From contig JAFMCL010000014.1 in the NCBI GenBank assembly GCA_017857815.1, forward strand, positions 1-64,000: a DNA stretch of 64,000 bases, given 5' to 3'. Source of the stretch: Flavobacteriaceae bacterium. Its GTDB lineage: Bacteria > Bacteroidota > Bacteroidia > Flavobacteriales > Flavobacteriaceae. The translations under genes and the position numbers were made by a program. A model generated the notes under the pieces. That model was given only the letters and a program-made list of their open reading frames with translations, had not been told where the DNA came from and made no database searches. This document shows positions 29,891-38,742 of the stretch, one piece after another. The first letter of the stretch is position 1. Every line of letters begins with the position of its first letter.

Positions 29891-31369
29891 ATGGGGAAAA
29901 AATTAACATCACGTAGCGAAGATTATTCTAAATGGTATAACGAACTTGTCGTAATGGCAGACTTGGCCGAAACTTCTGCTGTCAGAGGTTGTATGGTTAT
30001 AAAACCTTATGGCTTTGCGATATGGGAGAAAATGCAAGCCGAGTTAGATAAAATGTTTAAAGCAACAGGACATGAAAACGCATACTTCCCTTTGTTCGTT
30101 CCAAAAAGTTTATTCGAAGCAGAAGAAAAAAATGCAGAAGGTTTTGCAAAAGAATGTGCCGTAGTTACACATTATCGATTAAAGAACGACCCTGATAATA
30201 ATGGAAAATTAATTGTTGATCCAGAGGCAAAGCTAGAAGAAGAGTTGGTTGTACGCCCTACCAGCGAAGCAATTATATGGAGTACTTATAAAAATTGGAT
30301 TCAATCTTATAGAGACCTTCCGATACTTATTAATCAATGGGCAAATGTTGTTCGTTGGGAAATGAGAACAAGATTATTTTTAAGAACTGCCGAATTTTTA
30401 TGGCAGGAAGGACATACTGCTCATGCTACAAAAACGGAGGCGCTGGAAGAAACCTTATTGATCAATGGCTTGTATGCTGATTTTCTAAAAAACTTTATGG
30501 CAATCCCGGTAATTCAGGGAGTTAAGACCGAAAGTGAACGTTTTGCTGGAGCTGAAGAAACCTATTGCATTGAAGCATTGATGCAAGATGGTAAAGCACT
30601 TCAAGCAGGAACTTCACATTTCTTAGGTCAAAACTTTGCAAAGGCATTTGATGTAAAGTTTGCCACGAAAGATGGAAAACTCGAACATGTATGGGCATCT
30701 TCATGGGGAGTTTCTACCCGTTTGATGGGTGCACTAGTCATGACTCACAGTGATGATAAGGGCTTGGTGTTGCCACCAAATCTCGCACCCATTCAAGTCG
30801 TTATTGTGCCAATATATAAAGGAGATGACCAATTGGATGAAATTTCTAAAGTGGCAGTTCCACTTAAGGAATTGCTTATTAGTCGGGGAATCTCTGTTAA
30901 ATATGATAACCGTGATAATTTTAAGCCTGGATATAAGTTTAATGATTATGAATTAAAAGGCGTGCCCATTAGAATTGCCATTGGACCACGTGATCTTGAG
31001 AATAATGTTGTCGAAATGGCTAGGCGAGATACGCTAGAAAAATCATCAGTTCCTTTGGAAGGAATCAGTGACCATATCATAAAAACGCTAAAAGAGATTC
31101 AAGATCGTTTATACACCAAAGCTTTAAACTTTAGAGAAGAGCACATAACAGCGGTTGATAATTTTGAAGAATTTCAATCAGTATTGTCTAGCAAAACCGG
31201 ATTTATTTCTGCCCATTGGGATGGAACTTCAGCGACAGAAGAAGCAATTAAAAAGGCAACAAAGGCAACCATCAGGTGTATTCCTTTGGAAGGTGTTAAA
31301 GAAGAAGGTTCTTGTGTTTATTCTGGAAAACCTTCTGTTCAGCGTGTTCTTTTCGCAAAAGCATATTAA
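29891..31369 (+). CDS. proS: Prolyl-tRNA synthetase, archaeal/eukaryotic type
   Basis: ProRS, a class II synthetase, charges tRNA-Pro. The 492-aa protein is the short form lacking the large bacterial editing insertion. Motifs seen are [14 protein letters not shown] at the N-terminus, [16 protein letters not shown], class II motif 2 in [49 protein letters not shown], and motif 3 in [23 protein letters not shown]. The C-terminal region with [21 protein letters not shown] belongs to the archaeal-type zinc-like domain. Bacteroidota commonly use this type. The gene ends 4 bases from the stop of the opposing NRDE gene. Confidence 0.97.
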   Translation: MGKKLTSRSEDYSKWYNELVVMADLAETSAVRGCMVIKPYGFAIWEKMQAELDKMFKATGHENAYFPLFVPKSLFEAEEKNAEGFAKECAVVTHYRLKNDPDNNGKLIVDPEAKLEEELVVRPTSEAIIWSTYKNWIQSYRDLPILINQWANVVRWEMRTRLFLRTAEFLWQEGHTAHATKTEALEETLLINGLYADFLKNFMAIPVIQGVKTESERFAGAEETYCIEALMQDGKALQAGTSHFLGQNFAKAFDVKFATKDGKLEHVWASSWGVSTRLMGALVMTHSDDKGLVLPPNLAPIQVVIVPIYKGDDQLDEISKVAVPLKELLISRGISVKYDNRDNFKPGYKFNDYELKGVPIRIAIGPRDLENNVVEMARRDTLEKSSVPLEGISDHIIKTLKEIQDRLYTKALNFREEHITAVDNFEEFQSVLSSKTGFISAHWDGTSATEEAIKKATKATIRCIPLEGVKEEGSCVYSGKPSVQRVLFAKAY

Positions 31370-31373
31370 AGGG

Positions 31374-32078
31374 TTAAAGTTGGTAACTGAAACATTTGTC
31401 CGCTAATATATCTTTGTAGAAAAGTTTTTGTTTACCTCCTAAGTTTGAAAAATGAGTCACACTTGTTGTGCGAAGGTTTCCATTGGCTTTCCTCAGAGCA
31501 GATTTAGGTAAATAGCTTTTTAATTCCTCGTGAAGTTCAATCACATTTCCTGTTTTTATGTTTTGTGTATAATTACAAAAAGAAAAAAACTTTTGTTTAA
31601 TAGTCTCTGTTGTTTTGAAGTCATACAACGAGGGTGCCGTCCAAATGTAGGAGGTGTTTATGTCCAATTTTCCTTTAATTAATCTCTTTCCATCCCAAAA
31701 ATATTTTAACAACAGGGGAGAAGACTTAAAAACTAAACTCAAATATAAGAATGGCGCAACATAGATCAAATTGGTTTTGTCAAGTGTCATCGGATTTTCA
31801 ACTTGAAGATGGTCTAAAAGAATATTTCCTCGGCTAACAGGATATTTTTTTTTCTCTTCTTCGGTTAGATGCTTACCATTTAATATGCAACCCAGTCTAT
31901 TTTGGTTGGCATGAATAGCGAGCCAACTTCCCCCTTTTTCCATGTCTTTGGGATAGGTCAACCGGTGAACCCCATGCGAATAAGTTCGTGGGGTTAATGT
32001 TTTTCTTAATTGATTTTCATCTCTATTAGAAGTGAAGTAAAAACCTTTTTCTGTGGGTATATAGCTTACGATGCACAT
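31374..32078 (-). CDS. NRDE (TANGO2-like) family protein
   Basis: This 234-aa protein belongs to the NRDE/TANGO2 family. It begins MCIVSYIPTEKGFYFTSNRDEN, carrying the Asn-Arg-Asp-Glu motif near residue 18 right behind the N-terminal Cys. Cys2 could act as an N-terminal nucleophile in Ntn-hydrolase fashion, an inference from fold relatives. HRLTYPKDMEKGGSWLAIHANQNRLGCILNG matches the conserved core. The biochemical role of the family is unsettled. Its start overlaps the end of the DinB gene by 13 bases, making it the last gene of the YHS-DoxX-ATP-grasp-DinB-NRDE operon. Confidence 0.85.
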   Translation of the reverse strand: MCIVSYIPTEKGFYFTSNRDENQLRKTLTPRTYSHGVHRLTYPKDMEKGGSWLAIHANQNRLGCILNGKHLTEEEKKKYPVSRGNILLDHLQVENPMTLDKTNLIYVAPFLYLSLVFKSSPLLLKYFWDGKRLIKGKLDINTSYIWTAPSLYDFKTTETIKQKFFSFCNYTQNIKTGNVIELHEELKSYLPKSALRKANGNLRTTSVTHFSNLGGKQKLFYKDILADKCFSYQL

Positions 32079-32575
32079 TGATCTCTGTATCGTTGAGTTG
32101 AAAAGGCAACACCAAAATCTCGGTCTACAAGGTCTAAATACCCAAATTGTTTAAGGGAAATTTTTATAAGTGCCTGATGATGAATGCAATGATCTAAACA
32201 ATAAGTCAGTTCTCTGAAAAAAGAACTCTCTGCGCTTTCTAGTTCATTGGGCTCAAAGGATGCACTTAAATGAATCTTTTTTGTATTTTTTACATCTGAA
32301 AGGTTTTCAATTTCTTCCAAAAGTGAGTTTAAAACGATTAATCCATATTTAGGGTTGGATTCCATCTCAAGATTTCTTTTTCTTAAATCATAATTTAGGG
32401 TAGTATTGTCTTTACTGCTTAAACAGCACTGGTAAAACTCTACGATATGTCTAAAATGCTCACCAATGCTTGCGCCAAAGAGAAACTCACTCGGCTCATT
32501 AAATTTATTTTTCGGCAACTTTATTAATAGTTGTTTAAGAGCATTTAATACGATTTTATGATGTTTAATTTCCAT
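32066..32575 (-). CDS. DinB-family four-helix protein
   Basis: This 169-aa protein resembles DinB-like metal-binding helical bundles. The first ligand-like His is in GASIGEHFRHIVEFYQC (near residue 38), and a C-terminal YCLDHCIHHQALIKI holds a His cluster, matching the DinB H...HxxxH arrangement. YLDLVDRDFGVAFSTQ is a further conserved-looking block. The substrate is unknown. It overlaps the ATP-grasp gene by 31 bases upstream and the NRDE gene by 13 bases downstream, so the three are translationally linked. Confidence 0.7.
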   Translation of the reverse strand: MEIKHHKIVLNALKQLLIKLPKNKFNEPSEFLFGASIGEHFRHIVEFYQCCLSSKDNTTLNYDLRKRNLEMESNPKYGLIVLNSLLEEIENLSDVKNTKKIHLSASFEPNELESAESSFFRELTYCLDHCIHHQALIKISLKQFGYLDLVDRDFGVAFSTQRYRDQCAS

Positions 32576-33606
32576 TTGGGGCGTTTATTTTTTTTAGAAT
32601 AATAGGTTATTGTTTGATTATAAAATTCACGGAAGGTGAGGGGTGAGGCATTATTTTTCATTTTATGAAAGGCAATTTGTTGAATGATTTTCATGTGAAA
32701 AAACAGATCTTTATAAGCCTTAAAAATATTGTAATTGGGATCGTAAATATGAATAGGTTCTGAATTCACACCATTAATTTCAATAATTTTAATTCCTTTT
32801 TTTTGTTCAAAGGCAGCCCAGTTATTAATTTTAATATCAAATCTACCATAATCAAAATTTGGGAGCGCATTTGCCCATTCTTCAACACATTCCACGAGGT
32901 GTTTTGGTTTTTTGTGTCTTGCATCAAGAAATGTGGTGCCCCTGTTGTGATTTCCGATAGGCTCTAAGAGGACTACCTCTCCTTTTCCTATAATCTTATG
33001 TCTGTAGGATTTAAACTTAGCCTTGAAGTACTCCATTCGATTTCTTGCTCGTATGTTTTTTTTAAGCAGTGATTCAAAACTTGACTTTCCATCACCAATG
33101 ATTTGACAGAATTCCTTTTCACCGATTGAACTGATACAAGCCTTACCATTAGGTTTTTTATAATACAAAACCCCTAATTCATATGGGTAGTCAATATATT
33201 CTTGAATAAGAACAGAAGTATAGGAGGATTTCTGAAGATGAATAATTAAACCCTCAAAAGAGTCAATCTTTTCAACTTCCTTTCCTCGTTCGCCCATGTC
33301 CGGCTTAGCTATCAATGGAAAATCAATTTCTTGTAGTCGGAGTGATTGTTTAAGATCTGATTCATCTATACTCGAATCGACAAGCATCGTTTTTGGCAAC
33401 CACTTTGATTCAAAATGTCTCAAGTAGTTTGATTTAGAGCATAAAAAAGCACCAGCATTCTCCATGCATTCATTGAGGACAGTAAAATAAAATGGGTTTT
33501 TGGATTTTACAGCAAGAATCACATAATAAAAATAGGCCGGAATATAAAATATTCCAAAGGGCCAAAATTCATAATGTAGGTATTTTTTTAAATTAACAAA
33601 CCACAC
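32545..33606 (-). CDS. ATP-grasp-domain protein of unknown substrate
   Basis: This 353-aa protein has the layout of an ATP-grasp ligase. PLIAKPDMGERGKEVEKI (about 135-152) is the ATP-binding lysine and glycine loop, VLIQEYIDYPYELGVLYY the hinge, and FDYGRFDIKINN with KIIEINGVNSEP the Mg-binding Asp/Glu/Asn set. The N-terminus (YEFWPFGIFYIPAYFYYVILAV) is aromatic and hydrophobic and may touch the membrane. It resembles D-alanine ligase-like proteins of Bacteroidota, but the true acceptor is unknown. The start is GTG, 13 bases after the DoxX gene. It lies in the middle of a five-gene operon. Confidence 0.8.
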   Translation of the reverse strand: MWFVNLKKYLHYEFWPFGIFYIPAYFYYVILAVKSKNPFYFTVLNECMENAGAFLCSKSNYLRHFESKWLPKTMLVDSSIDESDLKQSLRLQEIDFPLIAKPDMGERGKEVEKIDSFEGLIIHLQKSSYTSVLIQEYIDYPYELGVLYYKKPNGKACISSIGEKEFCQIIGDGKSSFESLLKKNIRARNRMEYFKAKFKSYRHKIIGKGEVVLLEPIGNHNRGTTFLDARHKKPKHLVECVEEWANALPNFDYGRFDIKINNWAAFEQKKGIKIIEINGVNSEPIHIYDPNYNIFKAYKDLFFHMKIIQQIAFHKMKNNASPLTFREFYNQTITYYSKKNKRPKWKLNIIKSY

Positions 33607-33619
33607 AAAAAGTAATCTT

Positions 33620-34027
33620 TTAGTTCTTGATAATTGTCTTTAAATCAAAATAATGGCGCTCCTTGTTAAGGATTAGATTAGCAATTGAGAGTGCAAAGCA
33701 AATTAATGCCAAAGCAAAAAGATTTCCACCATCATTCAATCCGTCCCATTCAACAACAATTCCGATTGGAGTGAACAGATGTAGGAAAATAGCACCGATC
33801 ATAAGTAGTATGCAAAACAGTGATCCTTTTAATTGTGTTTTTTTAATCAACAATAGTACACCGGTAATGAGCTCAATGAACCCCAAACCATACCTGCCAT
33901 AGGGTTCTAGTCCAATGGTGTCAAAAATATGAATGGCTTGCGCATGATCCCCCCATTTATAGTAGAGGGTTTGAAACAGTAGTATCGCAATAATGATCCT
34001 GAGGATCAGAGAGATTTTATCTTTCAT
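33620..34027 (-). CDS. DoxX-like small membrane protein
   Basis: This 135-aa membrane protein has four hydrophobic helices, in the DoxX/DoxD-like pattern. They include LILRIIIAILLFQTLYY, the motif GRYGLGFIELITGVLLLI (helix 2, with the conserved Gly/Glu of DoxX proteins), GSLFCILLMIGAIFLHLF, and NLFALALICFALSIANLIL. The start at MKDKISLILR is chosen because it lies 11 bases behind the YHS gene stop; a longer start would overlap that gene. DoxX family roles are redox-related but diverse. Second gene of the operon. Confidence 0.75.
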   Translation of the reverse strand: MKDKISLILRIIIAILLFQTLYYKWGDHAQAIHIFDTIGLEPYGRYGLGFIELITGVLLLIKKTQLKGSLFCILLMIGAIFLHLFTPIGIVVEWDGLNDGGNLFALALICFALSIANLILNKERHYFDLKTIIKN

Positions 34028-34038
34028 AAGTGAGGGGC

Positions 34039-34512
34039 TTATTTTTTGGAGATTGTTTTGGACCAATTACTTTCGGCAGCTATTCTAAGGTTATCGTTAT
34101 TTTCATTCCATTTCTCTAGGGTGTCATTAAAATAACTTCTGTAGAATAGATATAATTTTCCATTTTCTATGCTGTAAGCTTCGGGGTTAATTTCGACTTT
34201 TTTGTTCTTTTGACCCATTGCATAGGCACACCATCCGCCGAATTGAGGTAAATATTCTCCCGGATTTTCGTCAAACATTAATTTATTTGCCTCACTTGAG
34301 AAATAATAAATCAGTCCGTTATGAGAACTTTTCCATAATGAATCTCCTTTTTTGGGTTTATTTTCTTTGAAATATGAGATTAAGTCATATCCCTGAACGG
34401 CCAATTGGTCGCTTTCAACATTTGCATGTTTTCGTTCGGCTTGGAAGTCTTGTTGGGCAAAGAGGAGACCAGAGAATAGCAATGTTAAAGAGAGATGAAG
34501 TAGGTTTTTCAT
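34039..34512 (-). CDS. Exported YHS-domain protein
   Basis: This 157-aa secreted protein has a signal peptide (LLFSGLLFAQQ). The YHS core spans about residues 35-95, with LAVQGYDLISYF, DSLWKSSHNGLIYYFSSEANKLMFDENPGEYLPQFGGWCAYAMGQ. In YHS proteins this fold often binds metals or heme-like groups, and the C of WCAYAMG is the conserved cysteine of this subgroup. It is the first gene of the operon. A minus-strand TAAATTTG box (34538-34545) may be its -7 element. Cargo unknown. Confidence 0.85.
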   Translation of the reverse strand: MKNLLHLSLTLLFSGLLFAQQDFQAERKHANVESDQLAVQGYDLISYFKENKPKKGDSLWKSSHNGLIYYFSSEANKLMFDENPGEYLPQFGGWCAYAMGQKNKKVEINPEAYSIENGKLYLFYRSYFNDTLEKWNENNDNLRIAAESNWSKTISKK

Positions 34513-34629
34513 TTGTTAGTTCAATTTAGGGTCGTATCAAATTTAATAAATTTTAGGAAAAGAACTTCATCCCTTTAAAAAATTGAGATTGGCTAAAAAA
34601 TAATTAATTAAAATTGGTGTTGTTTTCGG

Positions 34630-34659
34630 TTGTTTAATAATTTTTTTCTTCTAAATTTG
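34630..34659 (+). promoter_or_regulatory. Promoter of tRNA-Glu (and probably rpsT)
   Basis: TTG (34630-34632), 19 bases, then TAAATTTG (34652-34659) matches the Bacteroidota consensus. The tRNA begins 16 bases after the box. Confidence 0.7.
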
Positions 34660-34674
34660 CCATCTGAAAATAAT

Positions 34675-34746
34675 GGCCCGTTCGTCTATCGGTTAGGACG
34701 TTAGGTTTTCATCCTAGAAAGAGGGGTTCGACTCCCCTACGGGCTA
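34675..34746 (+). tRNA. tRNA-Glu (anticodon TTC)
   Basis: A 72-nt cloverleaf. The acceptor GGCCCGT pairs with ACGGGCT (first pair G-U), with discriminator A. The anticodon loop of GTTAG-GTTTTCATC-CTAG carries TTC, and the T-arm is GGGG-TTCGACT-CCCC. CCA is not encoded. rpsT starts 20 bases downstream without a terminator, so the two are likely co-transcribed. Confidence 0.95.
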
Positions 34747-34765
34747 CAGATTTAAAACATTACAA

Positions 34766-35017
34766 ATGGCAAATCACAAATCCGCATTAAAAAGAATTCG
34801 TTCTAACGACAAGAAACGTCTACGCAATCGTTTTCAACACAAAACAACACGTAACGCAATTCGAAAATTAAGAGGCACTTCCGATAAGAAAGAAGCCTTA
34901 ATTCAATTTCCAACTGTTGTTTCTTTAGTTGATAAATTAGCAAAGAAGAATATTATTCACTCTAACAAGGCTGCTAATATCAAATCAAAGTTGGCGAAGT
35001 TTGTTGAGAAACTTTAA
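34766..35017 (+). CDS. rpsT: 30S ribosomal protein S20
   Basis: S20 binds 16S rRNA early in 30S assembly. The 83-aa basic protein starts [21 protein letters not shown], the canonical S20 N-terminus, and ends [19 protein letters not shown]. It follows tRNA-Glu and precedes a strong bidirectional terminator shared with rho. Confidence 0.97.
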   Translation: MANHKSALKRIRSNDKKRLRNRFQHKTTRNAIRKLRGTSDKKEALIQFPTVVSLVDKLAKKNIIHSNKAANIKSKLAKFVEKL

Positions 35018-35154
35018 TTGTAGTTAACGACTAGTCATAAATAATCATAATTGGTTTTTACGATAATATTATTAAATCTTCAAGGGTTATAACTCTCGGA
35101 GATTTTTTTATATTTTAGATATCATCTTTTTACTTCAGGATGTGATACGGTATC

Positions 35155-35191
35155 AAAAAAAAAAGCTTTCCAAAATGGAAAGCTTTTTTTT
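35155..35191. terminator. Bidirectional terminator between rpsT and rho
   Basis: A run of ten A, then GCTTTCC (35165-35171), a five-base loop, GGAAAGC (35177-35183) and a run of eight T. Symmetric A- and T-tracts make it work in both directions for the convergent rpsT and rho. Confidence 0.9.
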
Positions 35192-35192
35192 A

Positions 35193-36797
35193 TTATGAAT
35201 TCATTGAAATCAGAAATTCTTCGTTGTTTTTAGTTTTCCTAAAGCGATCATTTATAAATTCCATTGCTTCTACAGGATTCATGTCCGCCAAATACTTTCT
35301 CATAATCCACATGCGTTGTAAGGTCGTTTCATCTAACAACATATCATCTCTTCGAGTGCTTGATGAAACGAGGTCTATGGCAGGGAAAATCCTTCTGTTA
35401 GCGATTCTTCTGTCTAGTTGAAGTTCCATGTTACCTGTACCTTTAAATTCTTCAAAGATTACTTCATCCATTTTCGATCCAGTGTCTGTCAAAGCAGTTG
35501 CAATAATTGATAAAGATCCACCTCCTTCTATGTTTCTTGCTGCTCCAAAAAATCTTTTGGGCTTGTGAAGTGCATTTGCATCAACTCCTCCACTCAAAAT
35601 CTTACCAGAGGCAGGTTGTACCGTATTGTAGGCTCTTGCCAATCGGGTGATTGAATCGAGTAGAATGACAACATCATGTCCACATTCAACCATTCTTTTG
35701 GCTTTTTCGAGCACAATGTTTGCCACTTTCACATGGCGCTCGGCGGGTTCGTCAAAAGTTGAAGCGACTACTTCTCCATCAACGTTACGCTGCATATCAG
35801 TTACTTCCTCAGGTCTTTCATCAATTAATAATATCAATTGATAAACTTCAGGGTGGTTTGCAGCAATCGCATTTGCTATATCCTTTAAAAGCATTGTTTT
35901 ACCAGTTTTGGGCTGGGAAACAATCATTCCTCTCTGTCCTTTTCCAATAGGAGAGAACAAGTCAATGATTCGTGTTGAAACAGTGCTTTTTTTGTCTGCA
36001 ATATTGAATTTTTCGTCAGGGAAAAGAGGTGTTAGGTGCTCAAAAGAAACTCGATCACGCACTACTTTGGGATCTAGCCCATTAATTTTATTAACCTTAA
36101 TTAGAGGAAAGTATTTTTCTCCCTCCTTTGGTGGTCGAACAGTCCCAAGAACAGTATCTCCCGTTTTCAGACCAAAAAGACGCACCTGTGATTGAGATAC
36201 ATATACATCATCAGGAGAGGATAGGTAATTAAAATCCGAAGACCTTAAAAATCCATACCCTTCAGGCATCATGTCTAAAACCCCCTCAGTATCAATAATT
36301 CCCTCAAATTCAAAATCAGGCTCACGATAACGATTTCTATTATCTCTATTGTGATTGACCTCTTCTCTTTTTCGTTTTTGGTTATTATGGTTGTTCTTAT
36401 TGTTGGGGTTATTGGGATTATTGTTATTAGCGTTATTATTGGGGTTGTTAGGATTGTTTTTGTTCGTGTTGTTATTGTTTTTCCCTTGAACTGGCTTTGA
36501 CCTTTGTTCTTGAGGCACATCACTTTTTTGGTCTTTGGCTTCTGTTGGCTTTTTTTCTTCAGATTTGACCTTTGCTTTTTCAGGTGCTGCTTTTTTAGGA
36601 GCTTTAGCCTCTTTTTTTTGAGAAATTACTGGACTGGCCTCTTTTTCTTCAGCGACAGCTTTAATTGCTGCAATGTCTATGATTTGATAGATCAGTTCTA
36701 GTTTCTTTAAACCTGCCATTCTTTTAACTCCGAGAGTTTTGGCTATTTCTTGTAAATCAGAAAGTTTTTTACTTTTTAGCGTTGCTATTTCGTACAT
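35193..36797 (-). CDS. rho: Transcription termination factor Rho with Asn-rich insert
   Basis: Rho is the hexameric RNA-dependent ATPase that ends transcription of untranslated RNA. The 534-aa protein has the N-terminal helical Rho_N domain (1-45, [16 protein letters not shown]) and a charged then asparagine-rich disordered insert (about 51-160). The cold-shock-like RNA-binding domain follows with [14 protein letters not shown] and [13 protein letters not shown]. The ATPase domain has Walker [28 protein letters not shown], Walker [17 protein letters not shown] and the Q-loop region [15 protein letters not shown]. In the insert, residues 107-140 (36378-36479) contain 24 Asn of 34, encoded mainly as AAT/AAC repeats. 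Confidence 0.97.
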   Translation of the reverse strand: MYEIATLKSKKLSDLQEIAKTLGVKRMAGLKKLELIYQIIDIAAIKAVAEEKEASPVISQKKEAKAPKKAAPEKAKVKSEEKKPTEAKDQKSDVPQEQRSKPVQGKNNNNTNKNNPNNPNNNANNNNPNNPNNKNNHNNQKRKREEVNHNRDNRNRYREPDFEFEGIIDTEGVLDMMPEGYGFLRSSDFNYLSSPDDVYVSQSQVRLFGLKTGDTVLGTVRPPKEGEKYFPLIKVNKINGLDPKVVRDRVSFEHLTPLFPDEKFNIADKKSTVSTRIIDLFSPIGKGQRGMIVSQPKTGKTMLLKDIANAIAANHPEVYQLILLIDERPEEVTDMQRNVDGEVVASTFDEPAERHVKVANIVLEKAKRMVECGHDVVILLDSITRLARAYNTVQPASGKILSGGVDANALHKPKRFFGAARNIEGGGSLSIIATALTDTGSKMDEVIFEEFKGTGNMELQLDRRIANRRIFPAIDLVSSSTRRDDMLLDETTLQRMWIMRKYLADMNPVEAMEFINDRFRKTKNNEEFLISMNS

Positions 36798-36933
36798 ACG
36801 AAAGTATTAATTGCGGTAAGAATAAATGATTAATATAATATCGAAAATATGGTCTGTGGGTAGCGAAGATTAGTATTGCTACGGAACAATATTACAAATT
36901 TTATTTTAAACCAACATTGTTTTTAAAAAAACT

Positions 36934-36941
36934 TATTTTTG
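36934..36941 (+). promoter_or_regulatory. Possible -7 promoter element of the DUF4293 gene
   Basis: TATTTTTG fits TAnnTTTG, 16 bases before the start codon. A TTG lies upstream but at too short a spacing (14 bases). Confidence 0.35.
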
Positions 36942-36957
36942 TGATAAATTTAAGTAA

Positions 36958-37356
36958 ATGATTCAAAGAGTTCAAACTGTTTTTTTAGTCCTCATGCTGT
37001 TCTTGTATGGAGTGGCTCAAGTTTATTTTGAGACCCCTAAGGCTCTTGAATATAAAATAACGACGAGTGTTTCAAGTGATTTTGTTCTCTATTTATCTTT
37101 TTCAGCTTTGCTTGTTTTGTCCACGATCTTCTTTTTTAAAAAGAGAAAAATTCAATTGCTATTGAATCGAATTCAACTCTTTATTCATTTGATGGTATTA
37201 ATTGTACTTTCAATATCATTCGCTTTTTGGGAAGGATTTAATAACGAGGATTTATGGTTGCTGGTTCCATCATCAAGCATTTTACTGATTCTTTTTGCAA
37301 ATAAAGGAATCAAAAAAGATGAAAATCTCATTCGTTCTCTCGACCGTATTCGTTAA
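36958..37356 (+). CDS. DUF4293 family membrane protein
   Basis: This 132-aa protein has four predicted membrane helices: VQTVFLVLMLFLYGVAQVYF, VLYLSFSALLVLSTIFFF, LFIHLMVLIVLSISFAFW and LLVPSSSILLILFANKGI. The start MIQRVQTVFL and the closing NLIRSLDRIR match the DUF4293 family, small Bacteroidota membrane proteins commonly found next to rho. Function is unknown. It is divergent from rho and its stop overlaps the stop of the phosphoesterase gene by 4 bases. Confidence 0.85.
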   Translation: MIQRVQTVFLVLMLFLYGVAQVYFETPKALEYKITTSVSSDFVLYLSFSALLVLSTIFFFKKRKIQLLLNRIQLFIHLMVLIVLSISFAFWEGFNNEDLWLLVPSSSILLILFANKGIKKDENLIRSLDRIR

Positions 37357-37856
37357 ACTTTTCCTCTAGCACCCAGTTCAACTACCTCTAGGTTTTCAAT
37401 TTTACCTTTCTCAAGAGTAAATCTCAGCATCGTTCTTATTTTGTGAAATCCATAGACACCAGCTGCTCCCGGATTCATATGAAGTATTCCCAGCTTCTTA
37501 TCGGACATTACTTTTAAGATGTGCGAATGCCCACAAATGAACAGTTTAGGTCTTTCCCTTAGAAGCAATTTTCGTACTCTCGGATTGTAACGCTCAGGAT
37601 ATCCTCCAATATGAGTCATAAATACTTCGACACCTTCACAATTGAATCTTAAGTCTTCTTTAAATATACTTCTCAATTCATGGCCATCAATATTACCATA
37701 AACTGCACGTAACGGTTTCAATTTAGTTAGTTTATCCGTAACTTCTGCAATTCCAATATCCCCAGCATGCCATACTTCATCTGCTTGTTTGACGTATTTT
37801 AAAATAGCCTCATCCAAATGTCCGTGCGTGTCAGAGATTAATAATATTTTTTTCAA
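37353..37856 (-). CDS. YfcE/MJ0936-type metallophosphoesterase
   Basis: This 167-aa calcineurin-like phosphoesterase has the dimetal motifs in order: LLISDTHGHLD (D-x-H), VWHAGDIG (GD), VYGNIDGHE (GN-D), VFMTHIGGYPE (H) and ICGHSHILK (GHSH). The group includes phosphodiesterases such as YfcE, acting on small phosphodiester substrates in vitro; the natural substrate is unknown. Convergent with the DUF4293 gene with a 4-base overlap of stop regions. Confidence 0.9.
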   Translation of the reverse strand: MKKILLISDTHGHLDEAILKYVKQADEVWHAGDIGIAEVTDKLTKLKPLRAVYGNIDGHELRSIFKEDLRFNCEGVEVFMTHIGGYPERYNPRVRKLLLRERPKLFICGHSHILKVMSDKKLGILHMNPGAAGVYGFHKIRTMLRFTLEKGKIENLEVVELGARGKV

Positions 37857-37960
37857 GGTTTAAAAATTAAATATTTGTTTTTTAAAGGGCGTCTAATTGA
37901 TGTCAAATATAAATTTAATTAGCATTTTAATTTTAGATTTATTAAAACGATTAAAACCAA

Positions 37961-37968
37961 TATCTTTG
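37961..37968 (+). promoter_or_regulatory. Possible -7 promoter element of truA
   Basis: TATCTTTG matches TAnnTTTG, 17 bases before the truA start. The region 20 bases upstream has TTTA rather than TTTG. Confidence 0.4.
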
Positions 37969-37985
37969 TTTGGAATTATTAATTA

Positions 37986-38741
37986 ATGAGTCAGTCCAGG
38001 TATTTTCTCGATTTCTCCTATTTAGGTGACGCTTATCATGGTTGGCAGCGCCAGCCAAACGCAACTAGTGTTCAGCAAGTGATTGAAGAGGCTTTATTTA
38101 CTACCACAAGAAAAGAGACCCTTATTTTTGGAGCAGGAAGGACTGATACAGGAGTTCACGCCAAACAAATGATTGCACATTTTGATGCTGAACTTGACGG
38201 TAAGAAGGAAAAACAGCTTGTCTACCAATTAAACAGTTATCTTCCTAGCGACATAGCGGTGAAACATCTTTTTAAAGTAATCAACAATGCCCATGCGCGT
38301 TTTGATGCAACTGAACGTTCCTATGAGTATCACTTGTGCACCGAAAAGGACCCTTTTGAAGCACATCGTCATTATTATATTAGATCCATTCCTGATATTG
38401 AATTGATGAATCAAGCAGCGAAAATCTTATTTGAATATGAAGACTTTGAATGTTTTTCAAAGACCAAGACGGATGTAAAAACCTTTCTTTGTAAAATAAA
38501 TCATGCACAGTGGACAGCGAAAGGCTCCCATTATGTCTTTAGTATTTCCGCCAATCGTTTTTTAAGAAATATGGTGCGAGCCATTGTGGGAACACTTTTA
38601 GAAATTGGGTTAAAAAAACAAGACTTAAATGATTTTAGAAAAATAATAGAAAGTAAAAACAGAAGTGAAGCGGGCCTATCTGTTCCTGCAAAAGGTTTGT
38701 TTTTGACCAAAATCACATATCCAAAAAGTATATTTTTATAA
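37986..38741 (+). CDS. truA: tRNA pseudouridine synthase A
   Basis: TruA converts U38-U40 of the tRNA anticodon stem to pseudouridine. The 251-aa protein starts with YFLDFSYLGDAYHGWQRQP, contains the catalytic Asp in FGAGRTDTGVHAKQM (about residue 60), and further has RFDATERSYEYHL, NRFLRNMVRAIVGTLLEIG and SEAGLSVPAKGLFL. Length is usual. The exporter gene begins 1 base after its stop. Confidence 0.95.
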   Translation: MSQSRYFLDFSYLGDAYHGWQRQPNATSVQQVIEEALFTTTRKETLIFGAGRTDTGVHAKQMIAHFDAELDGKKEKQLVYQLNSYLPSDIAVKHLFKVINNAHARFDATERSYEYHLCTEKDPFEAHRHYYIRSIPDIELMNQAAKILFEYEDFECFSKTKTDVKTFLCKINHAQWTAKGSHYVFSISANRFLRNMVRAIVGTLLEIGLKKQDLNDFRKIIESKNRSEAGLSVPAKGLFLTKITYPKSIFL

Positions 38742-38742
38742 A

